A stretch of 64,000 bases of DNA from Castor canadensis (taxonomy: Eukaryota > Chordata > Mammalia > Rodentia > Castoridae): positions 127,690,906 through 127,754,905 of the forward strand of contig NC_133391.1 in the NCBI RefSeq assembly GCF_047511655.1, read 5' to 3'. Below the pieces are notes generated by a model. The model ran no database searches and had not been told where the DNA came from. It saw only the letters and a program-made list of their open reading frames with translations. Below, in pieces: positions 11,431-24,232 of the stretch; the stretch's first letter is position 1, and each line of letters starts with the position of its first letter. The translations under genes and the position numbers were made by a program.

Positions 11431-13390
11431 CATGCTGGTCAAATTCTTGTTCCTCCCTCTTGCCTTCTTCCCCTTCCTCTCAATCCTCTTTCTCCTTCTT
11501 CTCCCTCCTGTCTTCCTTCTCCTTTTCTTTTTACCATGATTGGCAATTATGAGGGGTACTTACTCTTACAACCAGCTGTAGACTGTACATGTTCTATGTT
11601 ACCGCTTTCACTATATTATAGTTCACAGTAGTACACCTTTAGAGGTCAAGGTTAAACATTACATCATACATACTATGTACATACATACATACTATGCACA
11701 AAATCTTAGTCTCAAGGAGAAAAGAAAGTGGTTCTATATTAAACTTCTCTTGTTCTCCTCTTCTGTTGAGCACACATCAAGTGTTCAAATGTATTTAAAA
11801 ATTAAAGAGATAATGGCTTACAAGTGCATCAGAAATACTATTTTGTGACATGAGTAATATTTGAGAGTTTCAAAGACCTATGGGCTTTTCAGCTGATTAT
11901 GGAACTGCATGTATGTATTCCTGACCTCTTTGTGGTATACTAATAAAACTTATTGATGTAACTATGCAGAAGCAGTATTTAAGACAAACAGGCATCTGTC
12001 TTTCCTCAGAGCTGTGACACAAAAGCAGCTCTGTTTTGATCTTACAACTAATGGCCTGAACAGTATTGCTTCCAACAGTATTTTTTATTCTAATTTTAGA
12101 AAAGTCTGTTTCTTTGAAAATAAACAAACAAACCTGAACTAACCCAGCCACATCCACTTATAATTTATCTGACTTAATCCTTAATCAACCTGTTTTTCTT
12201 CATGTTCCTGAATTAGTTGTACACCAGGCTACTGTGCCTCCAAATCATCTCCCTTCCATCTGCCCTGGATGAAACCTATACCATCTAATTTCAAGCTATG
12301 CAATATTCTTAAAGTCCCTTTCAGCATTGATCCAATACAAATCTTGGTTAACAGACTGACAATATCAAACTCTGACATATTACAAGGGTTGACCACTTGC
12401 CTACCTCTTTGCTCCAAAATGGATTTTCTAAAGAAGGACAGAAAATCTACCCAGTAGCTTTATACTTCCCTCTGTGATCATTGTTATTTTACTGCTACTG
12501 GGTAGGTCAAAGTCAATTTAGCATTTAAGGATACCTGAATCTGAACTATGCTCCTAGAAAGTTAAATTTTATTTTTCAAAATCAATACCACCAAATAAAC
12601 TTCTGAGGCAGGCAATGTACAAGGTTCATTCCACAGCACAGCTTACTTCAAGTACACCTTGATGCAAAGCTTAGCAAAATCACCACCACCACCACTTAGT
12701 CACGTGTGGTCAATATTCAGTCTACTTAATCTCACACCCAGAATCAAGGCCTTAAAAGTGAAGTAATTATTTGCCTTTTTATCCTTGGCACAATTAAACA
12801 CTGAATGAAAATGGCATCTTCTTTTTAAGCTGGTGCTTCATTTCAACCTAAGTTATGCTGGCTCTTGTCATTGTTTTTTAAGGAGAATTAATTCCACAAG
12901 GAGGGGAGGGGAAAAACAGAGAAATAGAACAATCTTATTATAAAGTTAACTTATTCCACCTAAGCAATGTCTACATAAAATTATTAAGGAACTAAAGACA
13001 GCTATTGTTTGGCTCAAAAAATGCTATAAGTCAAAGGCTATTTCCCCAAACCTAACTATATACTGAAAGAATCTGACATGACAGAAAATGCAAACCACAC
13101 TGTCCTGTTTCCCAACATCACTGTCATAAAAGGGGGTGTCACTGAATTAGAATTTCCAAAAACATTGTTCACATTCAAATACAAATTCAAGGCTCATTTC
13201 AAACTCAAATTATGTTCAGATTCGTTACTATTTGGCTTATGTATACCATGGTATACATGTATGGTATACATGGAAATTAAAAACTGAGATATGGTTTATA
13301 ACTTTTTCTATGAAGCAGTAACAAATGTGCTCTAGGACACTTTCTATACTAACAAAAGAGGGGAAAAAAACACCACCACCTTGTATTTGT
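11431..13390. other. Intergenic sequence with pyrimidine-rich tract
   Basis: A CTT-rich pyrimidine tract lies at about 11,450-11,530 and short (CATA)n at 11,666-11,695. The rest is unremarkable, apart from a 20-bp perfect palindrome at 13,239-13,258 listed separately. Confidence 0.5.
13239..13258. repeat. 20-bp perfect palindrome
   Basis: ATGTATACCATGGTATACAT reads the same on both strands. A third half-copy (ATGGTATACATGG) follows at 13,261-13,273. It could form a small cruciform. No function can be assigned. Confidence 0.8.
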
Positions 13391-13391
13391 C

Positions 13392-13470
13392 AGTAATTGG
13401 AATTCAAACCTAGGCACTCTGATTCTATGTCTATATGCTTTCAACACACCATAGCTGTCCTTAGTTCCTT
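13392..13470 (-). repeat. MIR SINE fragment, minus strand
   Basis: The text 'ggaattcaaacctaggcact' with 'ctgattctatgtc' resembles the reverse complement of the MIR 5' part (the 'gactctgg..cctgggtttgaa' area). Confidence 0.45.
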
Positions 13471-13582
13471 AATAACTATTTGTCCAAATTTTCCATATGA
13501 AAAAAAGTGATTTTAGTTAGTAACTGAACATCTCAAACAAAATTTTGTTTTTAACAAGAGAGATGTGCATTCTTAACCAGCT

Positions 13583-13990
13583 ACGGTTTGAATATAGTTT
13601 GTCCGCCCCTAAAGTTTCGTGTATTGGAGTCTTGGTCCCTATGGGGGAGAGGGGCACTATTGAAAATGGTAGAATCTGTAAGAGGTGGGGCCTGGTAGGA
13701 GGTCCTTAGTGTGTGCTCTAGAAAGGAAGTATTCAAGATGAGGTGAGTTCTTTGTAAGTCTTTATAAAACAGCAAGTTGCCCACCCTTTATGCTCCTGGT
13801 CCTTGTGTGCTCCAGCCACTGCTATCTCATCACCATGAGGCAATGCAGCCCAGGGTTAGTGTAGGGAATAGAGACTGTGCTATGCCATTTGGACTTTTGG
13901 CCTCCAAAACTGAGAGCTAAATAAACCTTTTTATTCGTAAGTATCCTGTGTCAGTTAATTCATTATAGTAAGGAAAAACTGACTACCATA
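13583..13990 (+). repeat. MaLR-type LTR, plus strand
   Basis: The segments 'ggtttgaatatagtttgtcc', 'aagaggtggggcctggtagg' and 'gccatttggacttttggcct' with 'agctaaataaacctttttat' are the typical order of a MaLR LTR, including the AATAAA polyadenylation signal near 13,920. No internal region is attached, so it is a probable solo LTR. Confidence 0.6.
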
Positions 13991-15110
13991 TATCCCCCTA
14001 ATTATTTATAGAATAAAATCGGAGTTAAAAAAAAAAACTATGCATTTTCCAACCAGATTTTTCCCTGATAATTATTATGTAAAATTAGATCACAGGAACC
14101 TCCTCAGTGGTAGGGACTGAAGAGGGAGATAACCAAACCAAGAAAAGGATCTATAATTTGCATATATTAGCATAGATATTTTAATTGAATACACCAGAAA
14201 TTAAGTATAAATGGTTTCCAAATTGAATATGGTTTAAAATTAGTGAAATACAGCAAGAAGCTTACTTGTTAATTCATTAAAGTCAAGTTCACATCTCCAG
14301 ATAATTATAACCATCCAGCAACTTCACTTATAATTTTATTCTTTTAATTTATCTTTCAAGATACATATAGCAAAATAATTACTTTGAGTTATGCTATTAA
14401 TTTAAAATTGTTTTAGTTACTTGTACAACACTAGAGTTCTGATAAAAGTTATAAGCCATGTAAATTCCTTACCTATGAGTAAATAATTATTTTATTAAAA
14501 ATCACACTTCTCTCAGCTTCTGGACAGCCAGTAGTTGCTTACATAAATAAGTATTGTGTATTCACAGAAAATAAAATTTTAAATGCTTATCTTTGCATCA
14601 AATAGTGTTTATTTAAACAAGGCATATGGACAATTCTCACTCAATGCATATTATACTTCCAAGTTAGATATTTTAAAGCTGCACTAGACTAACTCAAAAT
14701 TCTAAAATAATTGCCCAAAGCATAACCTGTCATCTCATCAGACCAGAATTTCACAAAACTAACTGAATAAGAAGCCCTCAATGTCTGAAATTGTAATAGA
14801 AAAATCTTAAAAAACTTTTTCTATCAGGGAAAAAAATAACAAATATCAATAACTTAAAAATTTACATAATCTCTCTTATATAAACCACCTGTGGTCCTTG
14901 GTACATTAATTTTTGTTGCCGTTCAGTGATGGAATTTCCTCTAATTCTGTGGCCCCACCTTGGCTTACACCCCCAGATGGTTCTACTAATCAGGTAGATG
15001 AAGATGATGGAGAAACTGGAAAGGCAGGAACATCCACCAAGGGTAGGGCTGGGTAGTGGAGGAGAACAAGCCACAGCTGTGCTCTCTTGTAATCATGAAG
15101 TAACAACCTT
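13991..15110. other. Intergenic AT-rich sequence
   Basis: No gene or clear repeat. The 70-codon minus-strand open frame at 14,862-15,074 has no recognisable feature. Confidence 0.45.
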
Positions 15111-15118
15111 GTCTAGAT

Positions 15119-15293
15119 CAGTGGTTTCCAAGCATGTCTACACAGGGGGATCACCTGGGGAGTTAAAACACTCCTGATGCCTGTGGCCCAGCCCTAGAAA
15201 TGGAGATTTAATTGGTCCAGTGAATGGCCTGGGATTTGGAATTTTAGACATCTCCAGGTAATTCTAATGTGCAAACAAGTTTAGGAACAACTG
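15119..15293 (+). mobile_element. MER5A-type hAT DNA transposon
   Basis: It begins 'cagtggtttccaagcatg' and carries 'gatcacctggggagttaaaa' and 'tctccaggtaattctaatgt' near its right end, the pattern of the nonautonomous hAT-Charlie family MER5A. Terminal sequences CAGTGGTT and AACAACTG are inverted relative to each other with divergence. Flanking 8-mers gtctagat and gtttacat agree at 6 of 8 positions, as expected for an old 8-bp hAT target duplication. Confidence 0.75.
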
Positions 15294-15303
15294 GTTTACA
15301 TTT

Positions 15304-16552
15304 TTCTATATATTTTTGAGAAATTAGGTTCATAACAACTTTAGCATCCTTCTTATATTAGTCTCATGCCATTTTGGGGAATCTGAGGCAGAACTATTTG
15401 TTCTGATATATTCCCTTAACTGTAAATCCATAGAGGTAAACCAAGATCCCAAAGCAAAACTACAACATAATTGAATTATGTATCAATGTCAAAAGGAGAT
15501 AAAAGCAGGAAGAGTAAAGGCAGGAATAAACTGAATTTCATAAAGTTTCTTCGTGACAAGAATTACTAGTGTACGGATTTTTTTCAAAGCATTGCCATCT
15601 TAAAAGCAGATAGAAGAATTGGAGAACACTGTCTACATTTGATTCTGGGCTTAAGTAATGACCTGGATTTGTAAGACCAAATCCAGTTTTCCACCTCATC
15701 AGATGGAGGAGGATAGCTGCTGGAAAGAGGAATAGGAATTGGGCCCTGTACATGAACAAACCTGCGGAGATACTAAGTTCATGTTCTTGTTGGCAGGGAT
15801 CAAAACAATGAAGAGGGCAGCCAAGTTGAATTACAGGTTTGATTTACTTAGAGATACAAGTTATGTGGGCATCAGCATTTTTTCTTACACAAGCCCCAAG
15901 GCTTGATGTCAAGGCCTCGTAATCCCTTTTTTTTTTTTTCTCTGTGAAATTTAGTTGTGTTTCCCCGTGCTTCCTCCTCTTGTGGGAGATAGGAACTATC
16001 CAGACTAAAGGAGAAAGAAAATAGTTTTAAAAGTTCAAAAGTATCAGTTTATTAAAAGCAAATAATGGGAATACTAGATATCTTTGCCCTATTAAAAAAA
16101 AAACAGAACAAAAAACAAGCCTTACCCACAATTTGGTGAGCAGATGGAAACTGGAAAGCATTTGTTTCCATATCAGGGATTCACAATGAGAGCATGTAAC
16201 CTCAGTCAGATACCTGGGCTTGACATGTGTTAAGCAGACTGGAGAGCTGTGCTAAATGCACTGTTCATTTGAAATGAAAGCAGTGACCAGATCATAACTG
16301 AGATGTTGATGTCATCACCAAGCCCTTATCACCTCCATGACACAATGTAATTTGAAGTCAGTTCAAAATCACACAGATAGTTAGGCAAATCAAGGTTTTA
16401 TTTTCCTAAGTGGAGGCAAAGATGCCTATGAGTGGGGAGAGTGAAGGTAGCCAATGGATACACATAAATATCTTTCATAAATAGTGAAAGGTAGCACCCC
16501 TGGTTCAATTTTAAAGGTTTCTTTGGTTTAATGAAAAGGAATGTGTTCTAAG
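15304..16552. other. Intergenic sequence
   Basis: No gene or clear repeat recognised. Homopolymer runs lie at 15,927-15,939 (T) and 16,093-16,102 (A). Confidence 0.45.
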
Positions 16553-16650
16553 AAGCTGGACGTGGTGGTGCGTGCCTCTACTCCTAGTACTTGGGAGACT
16601 GATGCAGGAGGATCACCAGTGAGACCCATCTCACAATAAATAAAATTAAT
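16553..16650 (+). repeat. B1-like SINE monomer
   Basis: The segments 'gctggacgtggtggtgcgtg', 'agtacttgggagactgatgc' and 'aggaggatcaccagtgag' form a 7SL-derived B1 unit, ending in an A-rich 'aataaataaaattaa' tail. Confidence 0.75.
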
Positions 16651-17159
16651 TTAAAAACGTTTTCAGTCCTATTGAAAGCTGACAACAAATCACCAAACAC
16701 ACAGAGAGAAAACAAGCCATGTTCTCGATTATTTCCAAATATGCCAAATCAGATGTGCTCTTTTGGCAAGTGACACTGGCAATTTGAATTCATTTCAAGT
16801 GCTAAATGCAACCAATTTATACTGGGGCTTTAAATTTAACAGGTCCTACACTGAGTTGTACACTTCCTTTTACTTCCCTCCTAGTTACGGGTTTCCACCC
16901 ACAGAATCACCAAGCCAGAAACCTGGGAGTCAGCACCAGCTCCATCCTGTGTCCTGCACTTGAGCATCCTGAATAACAAATCAACCTGCCTGGACTTCAC
17001 TTCTCTGCCATTTAGGATCATCTTTAATGCCTAGATTATGCAGTCACTGCCTGGTTGTTCTTGGTACTCCTAATTTTGTGTTCTGTCAACACTTCCCCTA
17101 TCCTTCTGGAGTCTTTTCTTGACCTCCTTCTCAAAAAAACACATACCACCTCCCTACTT

Positions 17160-17495
17160 ATTCTCTAACAACTGTGAGCCTTGACTCTTGCTAGTTCTTT
17201 GCCTGGAGTGTTTACTCCCCCAGGTTCTTCCAACTAGCTTTTATATTTAGCCTAAGACTTGGCCTAGCACTTCTCCATCAAGTCTTTTCTCGTTTTCATT
17301 AGGATCAGTTAGAGGGGTTCCTCTTCTGTGCTTCTTATATTGCCCTGCAACTCTACTGGAACATTCGCCACATTGTTGTGGTTTTCCCCCCACTTTGGTC
17401 TCCTTACCAAGAGGGCAGGGCGAGCTTCATATCCTACTCATGTTATCACTGCTACCCCTAGCACTCAGAAAGCACTTAATAAATTCACCTGTGAT
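17160..17495 (+). repeat. L2 LINE 3' part
   Basis: The text 'agagggcagggcgagcttca', 'cctagcactcagaaagcact' and 'taataaattcacc' follows the order of the L2 3' end on the plus strand. The upstream part (17,205-17,300) also fits. It is old and diverged. The two 71-codon open frames across it are chance. Confidence 0.55.
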
Positions 17496-18182
17496 TCCTC
17501 ATTTATCCACTGGAATTACTGGAGGAGCTTTAAAAACTATTGAGGCTAGGACCCACTCTCGACCATTCAAATTAAGTTTCTGGAGTAAAGTCCAAGAACT
17601 TCTCAGGTGACTCTAATGTACAGCTGGGATTAAATTTACATGTAAATCATTTATCTGGAAATGCTGGTTGAAGCTATAGCAAGAGAATAGGATGTTTAAA
17701 GTTTTTTTTTTTTTTAAGGAAAGGCCATTGTATTTGTTCTATATGACTGAGTAATTACCCCAAAATTGAGCAGCTTAAAAAAAATTCAACTTCTTATCTC
17801 AGTCTCGGTCAGGACTCTTGGCATAGCTTGGCTGAGTCCTCCTCACCAGGATTTCTCATGAGTTTGCATTCATGATGTCAGCCAGGTGTCAGCCTGGTCA
17901 TCTCCAGGCTTAACCAGGTAGAGGAGAGTGTGTGTCTGAGCTCACTCATGCCTGTTGGCAGGGTTCCATCCGTCACTGACTGTTGTTTAGAAGCCTTTCC
18001 TGGTCCTTCTGCCTTTTGTTAAGGCAGCTTATAGTATGGCAACTGGCTTCCACTAAAGTGAGCATGTCAGAGAATGAGGGTAGGCAAGGGTGAGCAAGAT
18101 GAAAGCCAGTTTTTCTGTAACCTAATTTTACAAGTGACATCTCATCACTTTTGCCACATTCTACTCACCAAAACCATGTTAT

Positions 18183-18305
18183 TTCTGGATGTGGTGGTAC
18201 ACATCTGTAATCCCAGCATTTGGGAAGTTAAGACAGGAGGACTGAGTTTGAGGTCAGCTTTGGCTACATATGGAAACGCTATTTAAAACAAACAAACAAA
18301 CAAGC
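18183..18305 (+). repeat. B1-like SINE monomer with CAAA tail
   Basis: The segments 'ctggatgtggtggtacacat', 'ctgtaatcccagcatttggg' and 'gactgagtttgaggtcagct' form a B1 monomer. A (CAAA)n tail follows. Confidence 0.85.
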
Positions 18306-18790
18306 AAACAGAAAACAGAACAACAACAAAATCCTCAACATGAGAAGATAATATCAGGAAGTTCATATCCTTGGGAACCATTTTAGAAGCTTACCTCAGA
18401 TATTTAATGTTAAAAACTTAAAGTAATTCCAACTGGAGTGTCTTAACATTAAAAATAGGTATATCGATGGTGTCCTTGTAGACTGATACAATATGATTTG
18501 ATAGAGATGAGCAGAAAGTAAACTGACAGGTATAGTTACTAATAATAAATTTATATTTTTGTTTAATTATCTAATTACAGATACATTAAGGCTGTTACGA
18601 TAATATCAAAGCAGGTCAGTCTGAGTAACAGTAGCCTTCACATGGCCTATGAATTAGGTCAATGTGTTTTTCAAAGATTAAAAGTGATCCTCCTTCATTT
18701 GCCTAAAATTTTCTTAGCTATACAAGTTCATAGAAAATAGGCCAAACACTTTAAGGACTCAATACAAAAGTTATTTTTAGTAAACAGCAA

Positions 18791-18882
18791 GTGGGGATGT
18801 AGCTCAGTGGTAGAGAGCTTGCCTAGCAAGTGCTGGGACCCAGGTTCAGTCCTCAGCACTGCAAAAATAAATAAGTAAATAA
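18791..18882 (+). repeat. ID SINE monomer
   Basis: The segments 'tggggatgtagctcagtggt' (A box) and 'ccaggttcagtcctcagcac' (B box area) are a clear tRNA-Ala-like ID element. The tail is (AAAT)n-like. Confidence 0.9.
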
Positions 18883-19154
18883 TTTATCAAGCAGGTGAGG
18901 CTTCTTACTAGACCTCTAGCAATACAGAGCAAGTGACAGTAAATCTAAAGGCAAGTCAATGTACTGATATAAGACTGATGAAATTAATCAATTTAAGTTT
19001 ACCTCTCATTTTAGAGGAAAAGCCAATGTATTGGACAAGACTGACTACTGATGCTAACGATCAAGATTTAAGCCTCTCTTAAAGATCCTATCAACACAAA
19101 AGGATTCATTTATCTTTGGACTACTTACCATTTATTGCTAAGATGGCAAGCTAC

Positions 19155-19246
19155 AGTTGTTTATTTATTTATTTATTTGTTTATTTTATTATTCATTTAC
19201 ATGTGTGTACATTGTTTGGGTCATTTCTCTCCCCTGCCCACCTCCA
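19155..19246 (-). mobile_element. L1 3' end fragment, minus strand
   Basis: The + strand shows '(ttta)n', 'tttattattcatttacatgt', 'gtgtacattgtttgggtcat' and 'ttctctcccctgcccacctc', the reverse complement of the same L1 3' terminus seen three times on the plus strand at 20,694, 39,660 and 46,899. This copy is diverged and very short. Confidence 0.7.
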
Positions 19247-20679
19247 AGCTACAGTTGTTTAATGATATTTGACAATTACACAAAGTACTAAAAGCTAAAA
19301 GAAAAACTTAGGAAGGCAAACAAATGACTTGAACTCTGGAGGCCTGAATTTGATAGCGCATTTACACAAAATCCTAAACTCTGAACTTCTGTTACAACTA
19401 CAAAATGCTATCTTCTAAAAATCAATTTTTTTTTTCAGAGAGCACCAGCCTTCCATTTGCAGTACTGCCTTTGATGGCACCTTTTTCCTTGTATCACTTT
19501 CTAAATATTTGTTCAAAAATATCTGTACCTTGTAAAACCTGATATAATCTTTAAAAGGATATTGTGGTAATGCAAGATTATAAAAAGATGTAGCTGAGAA
19601 TTATGCTTTCAGGACTTTATGCATGGGTAGAAATGACTCTTGAACAATCTATTACACTCTAATTTGCTTTAAAAAAGATTAAACAACACCGTTGGGGAGA
19701 ATCTGCCCTTTCCTTCAGCTGAGGTGGCAATTTTTGGTGACATGAGTATGATCACTAAGACCTGAAAGATAAAGCCACGTTCAGCTACTATTACACATCA
19801 TAAACAATTCTGTGCCAGATATTTTTAGTTACAGTAGACATGAGGATTAAAGCTAGGAACCGAGATGTTTGAATCTCTACAGCCTTTAATAAGCTCATGA
19901 GCCATCAGTACTCACAGCCTAGACCTGGCTATTTGGGGCTTAAGTTTGAATTTATTAAACTTACTCAACATATGGCATTTCAGTTGCCAAGTTGACAGAC
20001 AATTGAAGAGATGGGTCACCTAAAAATCTAGTAAGTTTTCTTTTCATAATAGTATGAGCTAGTAGTGGCTCTGAAATTACTTTCTGTGCATTCTAGCCTT
20101 GAGCAAATGATTACATCCAATGAAGCTAATGGCAGTTAGCTTCCTTTGTATTTAGGGAGCTACAAACACGGCAAAGGGAGAAGACTAGAAGGAGTGTTAA
20201 AGTGGAATTGAAGGCACCAGTATAAATGTGTGGTTTTCAATAGATTGAAGTGAATGTAGATATTTGTGTATCTGACTGCTAAGAAGGGCCATAAGCAAGG
20301 ATATTCTAGTAGTGACAAGCAAAGCTGTCATTCAGATCTTGGTTTCTAAATACCATTCTCCATGGGAAAGAAATAGCTCCTCAGAGAAATGGCTGATTCT
20401 AGGGTTGTGGTTGGGAAAGTGCAAGATGAGCCTAAAACTTTTTCTAAGAAAAAATAAGAAAGGGCTCAAAGAATGATGAGGGCATAAGAAAAGGACACAG
20501 GTATCCTGGGTGCCCACTGGTCAAATGTGGGACAATTACAATACCAAAATAGATAATCATAATGGATTTTAATTATTGACAAAGAATCATGCATTCTTTC
20601 TGTTATGAAAGATGAATGGGGAAGAAGGGGAAATAGTTTCTTTCAGTAGAATGTCAATACTGCTGGAAGTGATGGAGTT
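19247..20679. other. Intergenic sequence
   Basis: No gene or clear repeat recognised. Confidence 0.45.
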
Positions 20680-20693
20680 AGAAAATCACTCAC

Positions 20694-21103
20694 CACCTAA
20701 AAAATTAGCTAGCATTTGTTGCCCTTAATGCAGAGAAACTAAAGCAGATACCTTAAAAGCAACAGAGGCCAATAGGAAAAGGGGAACAGGAACTAGAGAA
20801 AAGGTTAGATCAAAAAGAATTAACCTAGAAGGTAACACCCATGCACAGGAAATCAATGTGTCAACTCCCTGTATAGCTATCCTTATCTCAACCAGCAAAA
20901 ACCCTTGTTCCTTCCTATTATGGCTTATACTCTCTCTACAACAAAATTAGAAATAAGGGCAAAATAGTTTCTGCTGGGTATTGAGGGGATAGGGGGGAGA
21001 GGGAGGGGGTGGAGTGGGTGGTAAGGGAGGGGGTGGCGGCAGGGGGGAGAAATGACCCAAGCCTTGTATGCACATATGAATAATAAAATAATAATTAAAA
21101 AAA
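20694..21103 (+). mobile_element. 5'-truncated L1, 3' UTR only
   Basis: This 410-bp copy of the lineage-specific L1 3' end has a G-rich 3' UTR (about 20,985-21,050) and the terminal 'gacccaagccttgtatgcac' then 'atatgaataataaaa' and an A tail. It is flanked by near-identical 14-mers AGAAAATCACTCAC (20,680-20,693) and AGAAAATCATTCAC (21,104-21,117), differing at one base: a target-site duplication. No coding part remains. Confidence 0.9.
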
Positions 21104-21117
21104 AGAAAATCATTCAC

Positions 21118-22860
21118 TCAGGGACTGAAAGAGCAGTTTTATGTGTACCCTGATCAAGTGTTCAGTCTCTATAGGACTCAGTGACACGTGAACAGCTGTC
21201 TCATTGGCAATACAGCTCTCTGCTGCAGAATCCCAGGGGCCCGTGTTGTGATTCTTCCACTGGAATCATCATGAATTCCACACTACATCTTTCCCCACCA
21301 CGGACTCTCTAGGGTCTGCTGGGTCATGCGGTCCGAGTATCAGGACCACTTGAATAGAAGACTGGAATTGTTATAGGGCTTTCTAGCTCTGGGACCCATT
21401 TAAAGTTGACAACCCTCAATATGTCACTTGTTACGTGAGCTGGAGCATTACTCCTCATTGTAGAATGCATTACCTCTAGAACCAAAGGGGCCTACAAATA
21501 CCATACTTCCTTATTGGTGGAAAAGGCTGCAAAATCAGCAATAGGGTTTTCACTTGATATTTAACACTGGACCTCTAAAAACTTTACTCACACAGGAAAT
21601 ATTGGAATCTTCATGTTTACCTCCCTTTCTCTGGAGTGCATGTGTCTTACTAAGGTCTTCAGCACAGTTTTCTTTTGAACATACTATCCAACCAGCACAA
21701 AGTTGTCTGTAAAGTGAAACAGGGAGATACTGAGATGGTTCAGAATCATTCAGATTCTGTTATGATTGAGAGTGAACAAGTTAACAATCATGAGACAAAA
21801 GTCTAAATGAAATTGTTCTATGTAAAGGTGAACCATTTTCTGATCCTTTTTCAAATTGGAATGGAAAAAATGTGTACTTTGTATCTGAGGCTTTAAATGG
21901 CTTTAATATGTCCAGCCTAGAGACTGTGACAAAGTTACTACTTGGTTAAGTTGGCAACAATCTATCATTTTACAGGCCATTCCATTTTAGGGGCCAGCAT
22001 GACACATTAGAAATATGGGATTGGGACCACCACTCCTCCATCCTCCAGGGCTTAATTGGGGGTAATTATCTCTATTATCCCACACAAGATACAATTTTGT
22101 GTCCAGTTTATTTTGGTGGGAGCAAGAGGTAGTTTCAGTGTTCCATTTGGCTCTTCTCATTATGACAGCTTTTAATTCACAGACACAAGCACCCTCAAAA
22201 TCCAATCCCAGGTGACATTCTTGGTTCCTGCCAGTACATGTCAGTATGTCTCATGTGGGTTATAATCCCAGTTATTGGCCTGGCAATCAGAAAAGGAAGT
22301 GGTAGGCAGTTCAAGAGGAGGGAGAAAAAGACTATTGCCTTGTGGCAAAAGGTGTCCTCATGTTCCAGGAGAGCTCCATCCAAATGACCCCATCCCATGT
22401 TCAGAATCCTGGTTTTCCACCTTCACATTAGCAGATCCACAGATGTCTCTGGAGACCTGTACCTCTTAACAATTAGCTCTTGAGCTGCCATTCAACTGAT
22501 CTATCCTTCCATTACAGGTGATACAAGCCTCTTTATAAGTTACCACAGAACCTTTGACACTTAGCCATTAATTGCACAACAGTTGGTTTTCATTTTCCTT
22601 CTGCAGTACACCAACACAAGTCAGCAGTAATCAGTCAACTCTTTTGTCTTTGTAGGCATAATCCTCCAGATCCCTAGTTTTCTAATTTGCATCCTCACAT
22701 CTACCACAGTACTTTCCTTCATTGGGACATGAAATTGAGCTGCAATCTTACGCCAGTTGTTGTGAATTCCCCACTTACTAACAGGATGGTATCTTCTTGA
22801 CCTGTCAGGTGATGAATGGGCTTGTCTCAGTTTTACCACTCAAGGAAATGCCAAATGGGA
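21118..22860 (-). mobile_element. Probable ERVL-like internal (pol) remnant, minus strand
   Basis: Read on the minus strand, the 21,120-21,330 end resembles the RNase H part of pol of an ERVL-type (class III) endogenous retrovirus. The middle and right parts are too decayed to assign, and open frames are short and broken (62-72 codons). No LTRs were found at either edge. The assignment rests on weak residual similarity judged by eye. Confidence 0.35.
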
Positions 22861-24103
22861 TTAAATGTGCAATTTTTTTTTAATGCAAGATGAGGAAGGA
22901 GGTGGAAAGACTGGGTGGACTATCACTTTACATTCAAGTCTGACTCCTAGGTGTGGAAGAGTCCAAGACTATCATGTAGCTTGTCAATGGGGAAGACCTT
23001 GAGCCTAAACTGGCTATTGGAGGAATGTTGCGTCTTCTAGAAAGACTTGCCTAAACATTTCGTCAAGTTCAGCCACTGAGCTGAGTGAACAAAGGTCTTG
23101 GCACACAGTGATGGATTTCAAAGCATAGCTGGGGACATTGGTCAGTTAAGGTTCTAGTAGTTGGGAGTGTCTAAGGTGCATTCTCAAAGTAACCTCATCA
23201 TCTCAGAAGTAGCAAAGCTGGGATTTGAACTAGGTAGTTTGGTTCCATAGAGTAATCTATATTCTGAACCACTGCACTAGAAAGCATCTCTTAGAACTGC
23301 AGAGATCTGAAATGAATGGTCCTCTATGATGTTGAAGATTCATATGAAGGTTGGTTGAGCCTGGTTAGTCATTAGGTTTTCTAAGGAGTTTGTAGACAGT
23401 CAATAAAGTGGGGGGTGAGAAGAGCACATCATAGATTAATATAGTACATGTGCACTGGATACACACATGAATAATTTATAGACCCATATGTAGATTTAGT
23501 TTCCTGTGGTATGAAAGGGCAAGTAAATTTGAAAATGGATGAGACAAAAAGTGATTCCTGAACTGCATATACAGTAAGATGTATACCCCTACGTGTATGG
23601 TAAGATGGTCAGAAAATGCTGAAAATCATTTATAGCTTCTAGGGTGTAAAAATATGAAAACAACAAAAAGAATCACACAAATTTATTTTCCATTACATTC
23701 TTTGTAAAAATCTTACAAGACAAGAAAAATTCATTTACTTGTACTATTTCTTGAAAGTATTGAAAACGACCTTCTAACATTTTTATGCAGATACTCTTCC
23801 CACTTAAGACTGTGTATCACAAACACATTTGCAGGCTAAATGAGGACCTTAACCACTATTTATTAAACATTAATTCCATGAGAAGCTCCCAACAATGAAC
23901 TTATAAATAGAATCCTATAGAGTAACACATTTTTATTATAAAGGAAGTAACATGTTTATTCATTAATTATTGCTATAACAAAGTTATTAATACTATTTTA
24001 TGTATATAAGAATTCAAGCACAAAATAGTAAATGATTTCCTTAGTTCTTGGGTCAAATATATCAGATTCTTATACCTAGGTTCATTAACAGTACAACTCT
24101 ACG
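22861..24103. other. Intergenic sequence with a MIR trace
   Basis: A minus-strand MIR-like stretch lies at about 23,190-23,282 ('gctgggatttgaactaggta', 'ctgaaccactgcac'). Nothing else is recognised. Confidence 0.45.
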
Positions 24104-24232
24104 TTTTTTTTTTTTTTTTCGGTACTAGGGTTTGAATTCAGGGCCTTTCACCTCAAGTCATTCCACCAGCCCTATTTTTGTGATGGGTTTTTTATCAAGA
24201 TAGTGTCTCACAAACTACTTGCCCGGGCTGGT
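24104..24232 (-). repeat. Truncated B1-ID SINE, minus strand
   Basis: A T run, then 'agggtttgaattcagggcct', 'cattccaccagccc' and 'agtgtctcacaaactacttg': an ID half plus part of the B1 half. Confidence 0.7.

Noticed and set aside
18791-18882. A possible tRNA gene
   Set aside because: The A and B box-like motifs belong to an ID SINE; it lacks a cloverleaf fold, has an A-rich tail and recurs across the window.
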